Shown here piece after piece: positions 1 to 9,020 of a stretch of 64,000 nucleotides of DNA. This DNA comes from Brevibacterium epidermidis NBRC 14811 (GTDB taxonomy: Bacteria > Actinomycetota > Actinomycetes > Actinomycetales > Brevibacteriaceae). Where the stretch lies: contig NZ_BCSJ01000013.1 in assembly GCF_001570805.1 (NCBI RefSeq), positions 248,001-312,000 on the forward strand. The letters run 5' to 3'. A program made the position numbers and the translations under genes. The notes beneath the pieces were generated by a model. That model did not search any database and was not told where the DNA came from. It saw nothing but the letters and a program-made list of their open reading frames with translations. Every line of letters starts with the position of its first letter. The stretch's first letter is position 1.

Positions 1-1445
1 ATATCGCCCTGGACGGCGGTCCCCCAGCTGCGGGTGCGTCCGCCGGAGCCGCGCGGGTTCGAGAACACGACGGCGTAGCCTGCGGAGGTGAGCACCTGGG
101 TCTCGTCGAACCACGAATGCGTGTACTGGGCGAAGGGTCCACCGTGGATGTTGAGGATGACGGGGAACGGCCCGTCCCCCTGCGGTTTGGCCAGCCAGCC
201 GGTGATCGTCCCGGAAACGCCTGGCACACGCAGCACCTCGGGCACGACGGAGTTCGCCGGTGCCGGATGCTCCTTGACGATGACAGAGGCACCCATCGCC
301 GAGGCGGTCCCGGACTCCGCGCGACCGCGAAGGGCGATGCGGCCGAGGACGGCCGGAGACTGCGGAGTCGATCCGGTGAAGACGAGGGTGTCGTCGTCGA
401 TGTCGAAGCCGTTGACGACGGTGGTGTCGTCGGTGAGGAATTCGAGTTCGTCGAAGCTGATCTCAGCGGCGTCGAGGGCGACGCGGACGATCCGGGTGGC
501 TCCGTCGGCGTCGACGGCAGCCACGACCGCTCCCCCATGGATCCGTGGTGGGACCCCCGCCAGGGCCACGGTCTCGGGATCGGTCAGCCGCCTCGTAGAG
601 CCGGTGGTGACGTCGTGGATGAAGAGTCCGGGCATCTGCCCGACGAAGTCGAGTTCGTCTCGGGTCAGGGCATTGCCGACCAGCAGAACGGTGTCCTCGT
701 CGAGCCACCAATGCAGGCCGACGTCCATGGAGGGCAGGTCGAGCGGTGTCGGGTCATCGCCCCCGAGCAGCCAGACCGTCGAGCGCAGATCGGGTTGTCC
801 CCGGTCGGGGTGAAGGGCGGAGATCACGGACACGCGCGTGCCGTTCGGTGAGAACTGCGGGTCGTGGACGTCGGTGTCCGGCGTGGTCAGCAGGGTCGAC
901 AGCGGCACTTCGGAGGCCCCGCGCAGGCCCACGGTGCCGAGACCGGGTTCGGCGAGGTCGACGAGGAAGGCCCGTGCCGGTCGGTCATTCGTATAACCGA
1001 GGCCGTTGGCCAGGTAGGACGCTGTGGTGATCCGGCGTGGGGCCTCTTCAGCCGCCGGGATGGAGTCGTCGAGTCCGTAGCGTCCGGGTTCGGCGACGCG
1101 GGCGACGTAGAGGGCCCTGGAGCGGGAGTCGTCGAGGGCGAATTCGGCCACGCCGAGGTGGTTGTCCGTGATCTGATGTGCCGTCTCCAGACTGTCACCG
1201 ACGAAGAGCTGCGGTGCGGCCTTCTTCTCTCCGCTGAGGTATCCCGACCAGTTCGGGCCGCACTGCGGGGTCGAGTCCGACCACGAATGGGTCAGCCGTC
1301 TGGAGCTGTCCTCGGTCAGCGAGAACAGCTGTGAGAGGTAGCAGTTGGATTCGAGGTCGGGTCGTCGGATCGTGATGACGGTGTCATGTCCGCGCAGCAC
1401 GGGTGAGGAGTACTCGGCAAGGGTGCCGAGGTCTTCAGGATTCAT
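1..1445 (-). CDS. S9-family peptidase (prolyl oligopeptidase / acylaminoacyl-peptidase type), C-terminus cut by window edge
   Basis: The gene reads leftward from an ATG at 1445-1443 and runs off the window start, so about 481 residues are visible. The first ~380 residues look like the beta-propeller of S9 serine peptidases, with repeated Asp-rich and Trp-containing strands. The catalytic alpha/beta-hydrolase domain then begins: HGGP, the oxyanion-region motif, falls near residue 432 and NPRGSGG near residue 463. The nucleophile motif GxSxGG lies beyond the window. Family members cleave short peptides or N-acylated residues in the cytoplasm. The ATG overlaps the stop of the upstream HIT gene as ATGA, so the start is well fixed and translation is probably coupled. 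Confidence 0.85.
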   Translation of the reverse strand, partial: MNPEDLGTLAEYSSPVLRGHDTVITIRRPDLESNCYLSQLFSLTEDSSRRLTHSWSDSTPQCGPNWSGYLSGEKKAAPQLFVGDSLETAHQITDNHLGVAEFALDDSRSRALYVARVAEPGRYGLDDSIPAAEEAPRRITTASYLANGLGYTNDRPARAFLVDLAEPGLGTVGLRGASEVPLSTLLTTPDTDVHDPQFSPNGTRVSVISALHPDRGQPDLRSTVWLLGGDDPTPLDLPSMDVGLHWWLDEDTVLLVGNALTRDELDFVGQMPGLFIHDVTTGSTRRLTDPETVALAGVPPRIHGGAVVAAVDADGATRIVRVALDAAEISFDELEFLTDDTTVVNGFDIDDDTLVFTGSTPQSPAVLGRIALRGRAESGTASAMGASVIVKEHPAPANSVVPEVLRVPGVSGTITGWLAKPQGDGPFPVILNIHGGPFAQYTHSWFDETQVLTSAGYAVVFSNPRGSGGRTRSWGTAVQGD

Positions 1446-2047
1446 CTGTTCCATTCCTTTGACAGGCGTGCCTGCACATCGGCGTGCACTTGCGGCAGGG
1501 CCTTGGTCTGGGCGATCACTGGCAGGAAGTTCGCGTCTCCGCCCCAGCGCGGGACAACGTGCTGGTGCAGGTGAGCGGCGATTCCTGCGCCGGCCACCGG
1601 TCCCTGGTTCATGCCCAGGTTGAATCCGTGGGGTCCGGACACTGCCCGGATGACGCGCATCGCCTTCTGCGTGAACTCGGCGAGTTCGACGGTCTCGTCC
1701 CCCGTCAGATCCGTGTAGTCGGCGACGTGGCGATAGGGGCAGATGAGCAGGTGGCCCGGGTTGTACGGGTAGAGGTTGAGCACCGCGTACACGGTCTCGC
1801 CGCGAGCGACGATGAGTCCGTCCTCATCCGTCTTCGACGGTGCCGTGCAGAACGGGCACTCCTCGGCTCGATCGTCCTTCGGTTTGTCCTGACCGTCGAT
1901 GTAGACCATCCGGTGCGGGGTCCACAGACGTTGGAATCCGTCGGGTTCCCCGGGGAACCCAGCGGCAGCCTCGGGGTGGGGAATCCCCTCGCCGAGGCGG
2001 CCGTCCGGGTTCTCCTGAGCGGATCGGTCGTCGTCGCCTCCGCTCAT
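1442..2047 (-). CDS. HIT-domain protein, AP4A phosphorylase-like (Rv2613c type)
   Basis: This 201-residue protein carries the histidine triad H159-L-H161-Q-H163 followed by [11 protein letters not shown], and a Cys pair in CPFC at 64-67. The block around [14 protein letters not shown] matches the actinobacterial diadenosine-tetraphosphate phosphorylase group typified by M. tuberculosis Rv2613c, also encoded beside thrS. Such enzymes break down Ap4A, a by-product of aminoacyl-tRNA synthetases, which fits the neighbour. The frame stays open well upstream, but the ATG at 2047 overlaps the thrS stop (ATGA) and gives the family's usual length. The first ~35 residues are acidic and low in complexity. 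Substrate is inferred from family and context. Confidence 0.88.
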   Translation of the reverse strand: MSGGDDDRSAQENPDGRLGEGIPHPEAAAGFPGEPDGFQRLWTPHRMVYIDGQDKPKDDRAEECPFCTAPSKTDEDGLIVARGETVYAVLNLYPYNPGHLLICPYRHVADYTDLTGDETVELAEFTQKAMRVIRAVSGPHGFNLGMNQGPVAGAGIAAHLHQHVVPRWGGDANFLPVIAQTKALPQVHADVQARLSKEWNR

Positions 2048-4050
2048 ACCTGAGCCTTGGTTTCGATCGAGTCGAGGATCCGTCGCACCGCCTCGGCGAC
2101 GGGAACGCCGTTCTCCTGTTCGCCGCTGCGGAAGCGGAAGGACACGGCTCCGGCGTCGCGGTCCTCGCCTCCGGCGATGAGGGTGAAGGGCACCTTCGAC
2201 TTCGACGCATTGCGGATCTTCTTCGGGAACCGATCGTCGCTGTCGTCGATCTCGACGCGGACTCCGGCCTTGCGCAGCTGGTCGGCCACCTCGGCGAGGT
2301 AGTCGTTGAACTCGTCGGCCACGGGGATGCAGGTCACCTGCACGGGTGCCAGCCACACGGGGAACGCGCCGGCGTAATGCTCGGTGAGCACGCCGAGGAA
2401 GCGTTCGATGGAGCCGAACTTCGCGGAGTGGATCATCACCGGCTGTTTGCGGGAGCCGTCGGCGGCGACGTATTCGAGTCCGAAGCGCTCGGGCTGGTTG
2501 AAGTCGAGCTGGACTGTCGACATCTGCCAGGTGCGGCCGATGGCGTCGCGGGCCTGGACGGAGATCTTCGGACCGTAGAAGGCCGCACCGCCCGGGTCGG
2601 GGACGAGTTCGAGTCCGGTCTCCTGGGCGACTTCCTCGAGCACGCTGGTCGCTTCGGCCCACTGCTCGTCGGAGCCGATGAATTTGTCGGCCTTCTTCCC
2701 GTCCTCGTCACGGGTGGAGAGTTCGAGGTAGAAGTCGTCGAGGCCGAAGTCGCGCAGCAGGCTGAGCACGAAGTTCAGCAGGTGCCGGATCTCTGCCGCG
2801 GCGTCTTCCTGGGCGACATAGGAGTGCGAGTCGTCCTGGGTCAGTGCGCGGACGCGGGTGAGGCCGTGGATGACTCCCGAGGCTTCGTCACGGTAGACGG
2901 TACCGAACTCGAACAGGCGCAGCGGCAGATCGCGGTAGGAACGGCCACGGGAGCGGTAGATGAGGTTGTGCATCGGGCAATTCATGGCCTTGAGCCGGTA
3001 GGGAGTGCCCTCCTTGACTACCTCGCCGGACTCGTTGCGGACCTCGTCCACGGCGATCGAGGGGAACATGTTCTCGCCGTAGTAGGGCAGGTGTCCCGAG
3101 GTGTAGTACAGGGTCTCTTTCGAGATGTGCGGGGTACCGACGTACTCGAAGCCCTCGTCGATGTGACGGGCGCGGACGTAGTCCTCCATCTCCCGTTTGA
3201 TGACGCCGCCCTTGGGGTGGAATACGGGCAGACCGGAGCCGAGCTCCTCGGGGAAGGAGAACAGGTCCATTTCGGCGCCGAGCTTGCGGTGATCGCGACG
3301 TTCGGCCTCGGCGATGCGGTCCTGGTAGGCCTTGAGGTCGTCCTTCGAGGCCCAGGCGGTTCCGTAGACGCGCTGCAGACTCGCATTCGCCTGGTCGCCG
3401 CGCCAGTAGGCGGCCGAGGATCGGGTGATGGCGAAGCCGTTGCCGATGAGTTTGGTGTTGGGCAGGTGGGGGCCGCGGCACAGGTCCTGCCACACGACTT
3501 CGCCCTTGCGGTCGACGTTCTCGTAGACGGTGAGTTCGCCGCCGCCGACCTCGACGGAGGTCTCTTCGTCGCCGCCCTTGCCCTTGTCGTCGATGAGTTC
3601 GAGCTTATAGGGCTCGTTCGCCATCCGGGCGCGGGCTTCGTCCTCGGTGACGACGACGCGGTTGAAGGTCTGACCGGACTTGACGATCTGGGCGGCCTTC
3701 TTCTGAATCGCCTTGAGGTCCTCAGGGGTGAAGGGTTCGGCGACGTCGAAGTCGAAGTAGTAACCGTCGGTGATGTAGGGCCCGATGCCGAGTTTGGTTC
3801 CGGGGAAGAGCTCCTGGACGGCCTGTGCGGTGACGTGGCCGGTGGAGTGGCGCAGAATATCGAGGCCGGCATCGGAGTCGATGGTGATCGGTGCGATCCG
3901 GTCCCCTGCCTGCAGTACGCGACTGAGGTCAGCGGGTTCGCCGTTCAGCCACATGGCAACGACCGTGCGGTCGGTGGAGAAGATCTCCGTTCCGGTCAGC
4001 CCCTCTGTGAAAGGGATGCTTTCGCCCGCGCAGTCAATGCTGTCTGCCAC
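2044..4050 (-). CDS. thrS: threonyl-tRNA synthetase
   Basis: ThrRS charges tRNA-Thr in the cytoplasm. From the chosen start the protein has 668 residues: an N-terminal TGS domain (~10-65), the second additional domain with an editing HxxxH (H68-STG-H72), then the class II catalytic core. The core includes the zinc-ligand region MNCPMH, motif 2 around YRDEASG and an anticodon-binding domain at the C-terminus. An ATG-less frame extends to 4107, but GTG at 4050 has GGAGAAG about six bases upstream and starts just before the TGS domain. It heads the thrS-HIT-S9 string, each gene overlapping the next by four bases. Confidence 0.95.
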   Translation of the reverse strand: MADSIDCAGESIPFTEGLTGTEIFSTDRTVVAMWLNGEPADLSRVLQAGDRIAPITIDSDAGLDILRHSTGHVTAQAVQELFPGTKLGIGPYITDGYYFDFDVAEPFTPEDLKAIQKKAAQIVKSGQTFNRVVVTEDEARARMANEPYKLELIDDKGKGGDEETSVEVGGGELTVYENVDRKGEVVWQDLCRGPHLPNTKLIGNGFAITRSSAAYWRGDQANASLQRVYGTAWASKDDLKAYQDRIAEAERRDHRKLGAEMDLFSFPEELGSGLPVFHPKGGVIKREMEDYVRARHIDEGFEYVGTPHISKETLYYTSGHLPYYGENMFPSIAVDEVRNESGEVVKEGTPYRLKAMNCPMHNLIYRSRGRSYRDLPLRLFEFGTVYRDEASGVIHGLTRVRALTQDDSHSYVAQEDAAAEIRHLLNFVLSLLRDFGLDDFYLELSTRDEDGKKADKFIGSDEQWAEATSVLEEVAQETGLELVPDPGGAAFYGPKISVQARDAIGRTWQMSTVQLDFNQPERFGLEYVAADGSRKQPVMIHSAKFGSIERFLGVLTEHYAGAFPVWLAPVQVTCIPVADEFNDYLAEVADQLRKAGVRVEIDDSDDRFPKKIRNASKSKVPFTLIAGGEDRDAGAVSFRFRSGEQENGVPVAEAVRRILDSIETKAQV

Positions 4051-4143
4051 TGATCTTCTCCATTCGTTGCGTCTTCTGCTGAGCAGTCCGTCCAGTGGTC
4101 TGCCCACCAGACGATTCTAGTACCAATTCGCTTGTGACAGATA

Positions 4144-4177
4144 AGTTGGGTGGCAGTCCGAAGACTGCCACCCAACT
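4144..4177 (-). terminator. Perfect 15-bp hairpin with UUCG loop downstream of the DUF4190/DUF4352 gene
   Basis: Arms 4144-4158 and 4163-4177 are perfectly complementary. On the minus strand the loop reads TTCG closed by C-G, the extra-stable tetraloop. There is no U-tract, as is common for actinobacterial terminators. It lies between the minus-strand gene ending at 4246 and thrS, so it should separate the two transcripts. Confidence 0.75.
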
Positions 4178-4245
4178 GTGGTTGTCGAGCCTTTTGCTCG
4201 CGGTGTCAGGCTCCTTAGAGCACTGTGACCACGGGCTTCAGGTCA

Positions 4246-5562
4246 TCACTGCTTGTAGAACTCGAAGTCCTGGCCCTTGCCGAGGTCGTCGGGGAGTTCG
4301 AGCTTGAGGTGCATCCCATCGATTTCGGCGTTGGGAACTGCGTAGGCGAGCTTGTAGGTCGTCTCGCCACCGGCAGGAACCGGATCGGTGAAGCTCAGCG
4401 AACCCTTATAGCCGTTTCCGGAGTCGAAGACATCGTCGTACTCTGTGCTGCCGCCATTGTTGGCAGTCAGATCCGTGAGAGTCATCGTCACTTCGGAGCT
4501 CGAGTTGTTCTTGACGGTCATCGTCACGATGGCGATCTCACCATTCGTCGACGCGGCGCCGGACGCTGTTGATGATGCAGTGCCCGGGCGGACGTTGATC
4601 GCCGCGGTGACGTCGGTGCCGATCTCGACCTCGCCGGCCTGAGCAGGTGCGGCGTCTCCGCCGTCAGAGCCGCCGGAGTCCTGGCTGGGATCCTGGCCCG
4701 CACCCTGGCTGGGGTCTGCAGGAGCGGAGGAGCTGGCGGCTTCGTCGATTGCTTTGCCGAGCATCCCGATCCCGAGGATGGTGAAGATCACGACGGCGAT
4801 CGAGATGAGGACCGACAAGAAACCGAGGATAATGCCGGTGATGTTGAGGCCCTTGTTGCTGGCGAGCCCCTTCTTGACGGCGGAAAGTCCGATGAAGCCG
4901 AAGATCACCGCAGCGATGCCGAAGAGTGCGCCGCCGCCGAACACGAAGGCACCGAGAACACCGACGATGCCGCCGATAAGGGCGAGGATGCCCCAGATGT
5001 TCTTCGAGGTGTTGCCGCCGCTGCCCGAGGGGTACTGGCCGTAGGAGGCGTTCGGGTTGGCCGGGATGAACTGGTCGGAGGATCCGTCCGCACCTGCGTA
5101 GGCCGGCTGCTGACCATACTGGTTGGCGTCGTATCCCTGCGCGTTGGCGTCGTAGGGGTTCTGCCCGTACTGGTTGTCCCCGTACTGATTCTGGTCAGGC
5201 TGACCCTGACCGTACTGGTTCTGATTGTTCGGGTCCTGACCGTACTGATTCTGGCCATACTGGTTCTGGTCGTTCGAAGCACTGTAGTTCGGCTGCGAAC
5301 CGTACTGGGGAGCCTGCTGCCCGTACTGCTGCGAACCGTCGTTGCCGCCCTGGCCGTAGTTCGGCTGCGAACCGTAGGGCTGGTTGCCCGAGGAGCCGTA
5401 CTGCTGACCGGACTGCTCCGAACCGTACTGGCCAGGCTGCTGACCGGCGTTCTGATCGTTGCCGTAGTTGGGGGCGTTCGGCGGCTGGTTGTTCGAGTTC
5501 TGCCCGTTGGGGTTGTTGGGCGAACCGTCACCCGATCCGTACGGGTTCTGAGGAGTAGACAT
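4246..5562 (-). CDS. Membrane protein with Q/N/Y/G-rich N-terminal tail, DUF4190-like helices and DUF4352-like C-terminal domain
   Basis: The 438-residue protein has three parts. Residues 1-~185 are low-complexity and built from units such as QYGQ, NQYG and SQPNYG. Two hydrophobic stretches (~188-225 and ~238-270) match the DUF4190 membrane hairpin. An Asp/Ser/Gly linker is followed by a ~130-residue extracytoplasmic domain of beta character that fits DUF4352 (contains MTVKNNSS and a Y-K-L-x-Y strand). Such proteins are usually cell-envelope lipoprotein-like or stress proteins of unknown role. The ATG at 5562 has a GGAG upstream. The tail resembles those of the genes at 16166 and 16932. Confidence 0.8.
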   Translation of the reverse strand: MSTPQNPYGSGDGSPNNPNGQNSNNQPPNAPNYGNDQNAGQQPGQYGSEQSGQQYGSSGNQPYGSQPNYGQGGNDGSQQYGQQAPQYGSQPNYSASNDQNQYGQNQYGQDPNNQNQYGQGQPDQNQYGDNQYGQNPYDANAQGYDANQYGQQPAYAGADGSSDQFIPANPNASYGQYPSGSGGNTSKNIWGILALIGGIVGVLGAFVFGGGALFGIAAVIFGFIGLSAVKKGLASNKGLNITGIILGFLSVLISIAVVIFTILGIGMLGKAIDEAASSSAPADPSQGAGQDPSQDSGGSDGGDAAPAQAGEVEIGTDVTAAINVRPGTASSTASGAASTNGEIAIVTMTVKNNSSSEVTMTLTDLTANNGGSTEYDDVFDSGNGYKGSLSFTDPVPAGGETTYKLAYAVPNAEIDGMHLKLELPDDLGKGQDFEFYKQ

Positions 5563-5725
5563 AGGTGCTCCGAAGTCATCGTCGTTCTGTACAACACCTA
5601 GCGTACTAGCAAACCTGTGTGATACCGCATGTTGACCGCGTTTCAGACCTGCAACATGGTGAACGAAATGTACTCAATCCACTTCAGCACCAAGCGGCTC
5701 GGGTTCAGCCCAGTTTGAGGCGAGC

Positions 5726-5747
5726 AGCCCTGTTTCAAACAGGGGCT
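5726..5747. other. Hairpin between tRNA cluster and the gene at 5562; rest of 5563-5849 shows no gene
   Basis: An imperfect inverted repeat (AGCCCTGTTT against AAACAGGGGCT with a bulged G) lies in the ~290-base gap holding the upstream region of the minus-strand gene at 5562. A TACGCT hexamer at 5600-5605 (minus strand) is a plausible -10 box for that gene. Nothing else codes convincingly here. Confidence 0.35.
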
Positions 5748-5814
5748 ATTCACCCAAAAGTGGGCCGCCGTGAAAGACCGGGCACTGAGCGTGTCCGCTC
5801 GAATGTGAATGCAC

Positions 5815-5843
5815 GAAGCCCCGAGTGGATCACTCGGGGCTTC
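5815..5843 (-). terminator. Terminator hairpin of the tRNA cluster
   Basis: A perfect 13-bp stem (GAAGCCCCGAGTG and its complement) with a 3-base loop lies 6 bases beyond the 3' end of the last tRNA on the minus strand. Confidence 0.75.
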
Positions 5844-5849
5844 TTCTGT

Positions 5850-5920
5850 GCGCGATACTGGGATCGAACCAGTGACCTCTTCCGTGTCAGGGAAGCGCGC
5901 TACCGCTGCGCCAATCGCGC
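5850..5920 (-). tRNA. tRNA-Val (anticodon GAC)
   Basis: This 71-nt cloverleaf has acceptor arms GCGCGAT/ATCGCGC, D stem GCGC, anticodon loop CTGACAC (anticodon GAC) on stem CTTCC/GGAAG, and T loop TTCGATC. CCA is not encoded. It differs from the neighbouring Val tRNA at only two bases. Confidence 0.96.
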
Positions 5921-5958
5921 TCTATTCATTTGTTGCACCGGAACCCAAGGGTCCCTGT

Positions 5959-6029
5959 GCGCGATACTGGGATCGAACCAGTGACCTCTTCCGTGTGAAG
6001 GAAGCGCGCTACCGCTGCGCCAATCGCGC
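5959..6029 (-). tRNA. tRNA-Val (anticodon CAC)
   Basis: This 71-nt cloverleaf is identical to the tRNA at 5850-5920 except in the anticodon loop, which reads TTCACAC (anticodon CAC). The two changes fall at tRNA positions 32 and 34. CCA is not encoded. Confidence 0.96.
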
Positions 6030-6060
6030 TGGTCAACCGACATTTCTGCCGGTCATCCGA

Positions 6061-6130
6061 GGTGGCGACGGGATTCGAACCCGTGTATACGGCTTTGCAG
6101 GCCGCTGCCTCGCCTCTCGGCCACGCCACC
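6061..6130 (-). tRNA. tRNA-Cys (anticodon GCA)
   Basis: This 70-nt cloverleaf has acceptor arms GGTGGCG/CGCCACC, anticodon loop CTGCAAA (anticodon GCA) and T loop TTCGAAT. It is the second tRNA in a Gly-Cys-Val-Val transcript. Confidence 0.95.
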
Positions 6131-6157
6131 GCCAAGGCAGTGCCATGACGCCTCCGA

Positions 6158-6229
6158 GCGGATGACGGGACTCGAACCCGCGACCCTCACCTTGGCAAGG
6201 TGATGCTCTACCAACTGAGCCACATCCGC
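6158..6229 (-). tRNA. tRNA-Gly (anticodon GCC)
   Basis: This 72-nt cloverleaf has acceptor arms GCGGATG/CATCCGC, D loop AGTTGGTA, anticodon loop TTGCCAA (anticodon GCC) and T loop TTCGAGT. It is the first tRNA of the cluster. Confidence 0.96.
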
Positions 6230-6353
6230 ATTTCTCGCTGCCCGGTTTCCCTGGCAACGAGATATAACTCTATACGCAGGTGGCGGCATACGCAAAATCA
6301 GAATCGGGTGATCGTGGTCACACGTACCGATCAAGCTTTCAGGGTCACCATCT

Positions 6354-6359
6354 TATAGT
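6354..6359 (+). promoter_or_regulatory. -10 box TATAGT of a probable leaderless transcript
   Basis: TATAGT ends 6 bases before the GTG at 6366, which has no ribosome-binding site. Actinobacterial leaderless mRNAs show this geometry. Confidence 0.65.
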
Positions 6360-6365
6360 GGTTGG

Positions 6366-6842
6366 GTGAACGCAGAGAGCCCGCAGACCCGCCCCAAAGG
6401 CTGGTTGTCACGCCACCACCGACAAGGTCCCCGACCGTGGCGGAAGCTGCGTCTGGGCTTCCTCCGGTGGCGACGCACAGTGCTGGCCAATGCGCACACG
6501 GCAGCCATCTATCGCAGCATCGTCGGCGGCCTCGGCACGATCATCGTGCTCGTCGGCCTCGCCCTCGTTCCGCTGCCCGGACCCGGATGGCTCATCGTCA
6601 TCATCGGCCTGTTCATCATCTCCAGCGAGTTCCGCTGGGCCCAGCGCCTTCTGCACTTCGTGCGGGTGAATGTCGAACGCTGGACGCATTGGATCATGGC
6701 GCAGCGCCTATGGGTCCGGTGGACCGTCGGAGCGGCTACTGCGGCCTTCGTCGGCATCGTCGTCTGGTGCACCCTCAGGCTCACCGGTCTGCCGGACTGG
6801 GTTCCGGATCTGCGCGTCCTCGACCTGATCGGTCTGCGCTGA
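6366..6842 (+). CDS. TIGR02611-type PGPGW membrane protein
   Basis: This 158-residue protein has a basic, Arg/Trp-rich N-terminus (1-45) and a membrane hairpin centred on PLPGPGWLIVIIGL (~70-83), the PGPGW motif of TIGR02611 actinobacterial membrane proteins. A further hydrophobic segment lies at ~118-137. Function of the family is unknown. The GTG start lies 6 bases after a TATAGT box, implying a leaderless mRNA. The gene is divergent from the tRNA cluster and convergent with zapE. Confidence 0.82.
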   Translation: MNAESPQTRPKGWLSRHHRQGPRPWRKLRLGFLRWRRTVLANAHTAAIYRSIVGGLGTIIVLVGLALVPLPGPGWLIVIIGLFIISSEFRWAQRLLHFVRVNVERWTHWIMAQRLWVRWTVGAATAAFVGIVVWCTLRLTGLPDWVPDLRVLDLIGLR

Positions 6843-6849
6843 GACGACC

Positions 6850-6888
6850 GACGCCCGTTGCACTTCGATCGGAAGTGCAACGGGCGTC
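6850..6888. terminator. Bidirectional terminator between convergent genes
   Basis: A 17-bp perfect stem (GACGCCCGTTGCACTTC and its complement) with a 5-base loop lies 8 bases after the TGA at 6842 and downstream of zapE on the other strand. Confidence 0.85.
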
Positions 6889-6973
6889 GTCATGAAGAGT
6901 TCAGCCGGCTACACGTGGAGTGCCGACGGTGTCCAGACACTGCAGGCGGGATTCTGCCGAACCCCGACCCGGT

Positions 6974-7981
6974 TCAGGACGACAGAGCGGTCAGGCGTGA
7001 CAGGCAACGCATGTACTTCTTCTTGTAACCGCCGGCCAGGGACTCCTCCGTGAAGACCTTGTCGAGGGCCGCGCCGGAGTTGATGATATGCACGTTGCGG
7101 TCGTAGAGCCGGTCGACGAGAGCGACGAATCGCAGTGCCACACTCTCGTTGTCGATGGTGCGCACGTTCTCCCACACTGCCGCATCGACGCCGTCGACCA
7201 TCCGCCCATAGCGTGAGGGGTGGACGGTGGACAGATGGTGCAGCAGCTCGGAGAAGTCGTCACGGGCGACGACCCCCTCGAGCTGACTCGCGGCGGCGTC
7301 GAGTTCGGATTCCGGCAGCGGATCCGCCGGAGCTGTGATCTCACGGGCACGGTAGTCCTTGCCGTCGATGCGGTAGACCTCGAACTGGTCGGCCAGTGCC
7401 TGAATCTCGCGCAGGAAGTCCTGTGCGGCGAAACGCCCCTCCCCCAGAGACCCGGGCAGAGTGTTCGACGTCGCGATGATCTTCACTCCGGCATCGGTGA
7501 GTTCACGCATCAGCCGGGACATGAGCACGGTGTCGCCGGGATCGTCGAGTTCGAACTCGTCGACGCAGACGAGCTTCATCTTCGACAGGTCATCCCGCGC
7601 TCGAGCGAAACCCAGGGCTCCGACGAGGTTCGTGTATTCGACGAAGGTGCCGAAGGTCGCCGGCTTCTCATTGGCATGCCAGGCTGAGGCCAGCAGGTGG
7701 GTCTTGCCGACACCGTACCCGCCGTCGAGGTAGACGCCTTTGGCGCTGGACTTGCCCTTCGAGAACAGCTTGCCGAGGAATCCTTGGCTCGTGGAGCGTT
7801 GGGTGAATTCCCGCAGCTTGTTCCGTGCCTCTTCCTGCGAGGGTTCGGCAGGGTCGGTGCGGTAGCTGTCGAAGGACACGTCCTCGAACTGCGGCGGCGG
7901 CACGAGACCTTCGATGAGCTCTTCGGGGGCAACCTGTGGGGATCGGTCGCTCAGTGCGACCAGAGTCTGCTCGGCATTCAC
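6974..7981 (-). CDS. zapE: ZapE-family cell-division ATPase (AFG1-like)
   Basis: This 335-residue AAA-type ATPase has Walker A GGYGVGKT at 87-94 and Walker B LVCVDEFE at 137-144, followed by sensor-like IIATSNT and the family signature HHLSTVHPSRY in the C-terminal half. The E. coli homologue destabilises FtsZ and acts at the division site; actinobacterial members keep the fold. The GTG start is 7 bases after a TAGACT -10 box, so the mRNA is probably leaderless. Length is usual for the family. Confidence 0.9.
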   Translation of the reverse strand: MNAEQTLVALSDRSPQVAPEELIEGLVPPPQFEDVSFDSYRTDPAEPSQEEARNKLREFTQRSTSQGFLGKLFSKGKSSAKGVYLDGGYGVGKTHLLASAWHANEKPATFGTFVEYTNLVGALGFARARDDLSKMKLVCVDEFELDDPGDTVLMSRLMRELTDAGVKIIATSNTLPGSLGEGRFAAQDFLREIQALADQFEVYRIDGKDYRAREITAPADPLPESELDAAASQLEGVVARDDFSELLHHLSTVHPSRYGRMVDGVDAAVWENVRTIDNESVALRFVALVDRLYDRNVHIINSGAALDKVFTEESLAGGYKKKYMRCLSRLTALSS

Positions 7982-7988
7982 TCGGCCT

Positions 7989-7994
7989 AGTCTA
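7989..7994 (-). promoter_or_regulatory. -10 box TAGACT for zapE (leaderless)
   Basis: On the minus strand TAGACT ends 7 bases before the zapE GTG at 7981. Confidence 0.65.
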
Positions 7995-7999
7995 AGGCA

Positions 8000-8027
8000 G
8001 GCTCGAGTGCCGGGTTCAACTCGAGCC
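8000..8027 (-). terminator. Hairpin after era
   Basis: A 9-bp stem (GGCTCGAGT/ACTCGAGCC) with a 10-base loop lies between the end of era and the start of zapE on the same strand. It probably ends the hrcA-to-era transcript. Confidence 0.6.
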
Positions 8028-8080
8028 CCGCAGGGTGATACCGGTCACGCAGCGCCAGCAGGGGCGCAGAACGCTGACGC

Positions 8081-9019
8081 TCAGTTGTTGAAATCGAAGC
8101 CGAGGCGGCCGAGCTGCTTCGGATCGCGCTGCCAGTCCTTGGCCACCTTCACGTGCAGGTCGAGGTAAACCTTCGTGCCGAGGAGTCGTTCGATGCCCTG
8201 CCGGGATTCCGAGCCGATGGCCTTGAGGCGGCTGCCGCCCTTGCCGATGATGATGGCCTTCTGGCTGGGACGTTCGACGTAGAGATTGACGTGGACGTTC
8301 CACAGCGGGTTGTCCTCGCTGCGTCCTTCACGCGGGTACATCTCCTCGACCTGCACGGCCAGCGAGTGGGGCAGTTCGTCTCGCACTCCTTCGAGGGCGG
8401 CTTCACGGACGAGCTCGGCGATCATCTTCTCTTCCGGCTCATCCGTGAGGTCGCCGTCGGGGTAGAGCGGGGGTGATTTCGGCAGATGCGCCGCAAGTAC
8501 GGAATCGACGGTGTCGACTTGGAAGTCCTCGACTGCGGAGACAGGGACGACATCGGCGAAGTCGGCGAGTTCGCCGACGGCCATCAGCGCTTCGGCGACT
8601 TTAGCCTTGGGTACTCGGTCGACCTTCGTCACGAGAGCCACGATCGGGGTGCGTCCGTCCAGCAGCGACAGCTGGGAGGCGATGTACCTGTCTCCAGGGC
8701 CGATCGGCTCATCGGCGGGCAGGCAGAAGCCGATGACGTCGACTTCCCCGAGGGTGGAGGCCACTAGATCGTTGAGCCGTGACCCGAGCAGGGTGCGCGG
8801 TTTGTGCAGCCCGGGGGTGTCGATGAGGATGAGCTGGTGGTCGTCCTTGTGGACGATTCCGCGGATCGTGTGCCGCGTCGTCTGTGGCTTGGCCGAGGTG
8901 ATCGCGACCTTCTCCCCCACGAGGGCGTTCGTCAGCGTCGATTTGCCCGTATTGGGTCGACCTACGAAGCAGGCGAAGCCGGCCCGATAGTCCTCGGGGT
9001 AGTCTGTGCGAAATTCCAT
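8081..9019 (-). CDS. era: GTPase Era
   Basis: Era is an essential GTPase that binds 16S rRNA near its 3' end during 30S assembly. The 312-residue protein shows G1 GRPNTGKST (20-28), G3 DTPG (67-70), G4 TKVD (131-134) and G5 VSAVE (~158). A C-terminal KH domain carries IIIGKGGSRLKAIG. The frame is open ~320 bases upstream, but ATG at 9019 directly follows the corC-like stop (one base between) and gives the standard length and N-terminus. It is the last gene of the hrcA-headed string, next to ybeY, another 16S-maturation factor. Confidence 0.95.
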   Translation of the reverse strand: MEFRTDYPEDYRAGFACFVGRPNTGKSTLTNALVGEKVAITSAKPQTTRHTIRGIVHKDDHQLILIDTPGLHKPRTLLGSRLNDLVASTLGEVDVIGFCLPADEPIGPGDRYIASQLSLLDGRTPIVALVTKVDRVPKAKVAEALMAVGELADFADVVPVSAVEDFQVDTVDSVLAAHLPKSPPLYPDGDLTDEPEEKMIAELVREAALEGVRDELPHSLAVQVEEMYPREGRSEDNPLWNVHVNLYVERPSQKAIIIGKGGSRLKAIGSESRQGIERLLGTKVYLDLHVKVAKDWQRDPKQLGRLGFDFNN

Positions 9020-9020
9020 C

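Noticed and set aside
1840..4053. A 737-codon open frame antisense to thrS
   Set aside because: High GC keeps antisense frames open. Its translation is Val/Gly/Asp-rich with no motifs, whereas thrS on the other strand has every family motif.
5619..6334. Several short ORFs across the tRNA cluster
   Set aside because: They cross perfect tRNA cloverleaves and have no protein features.
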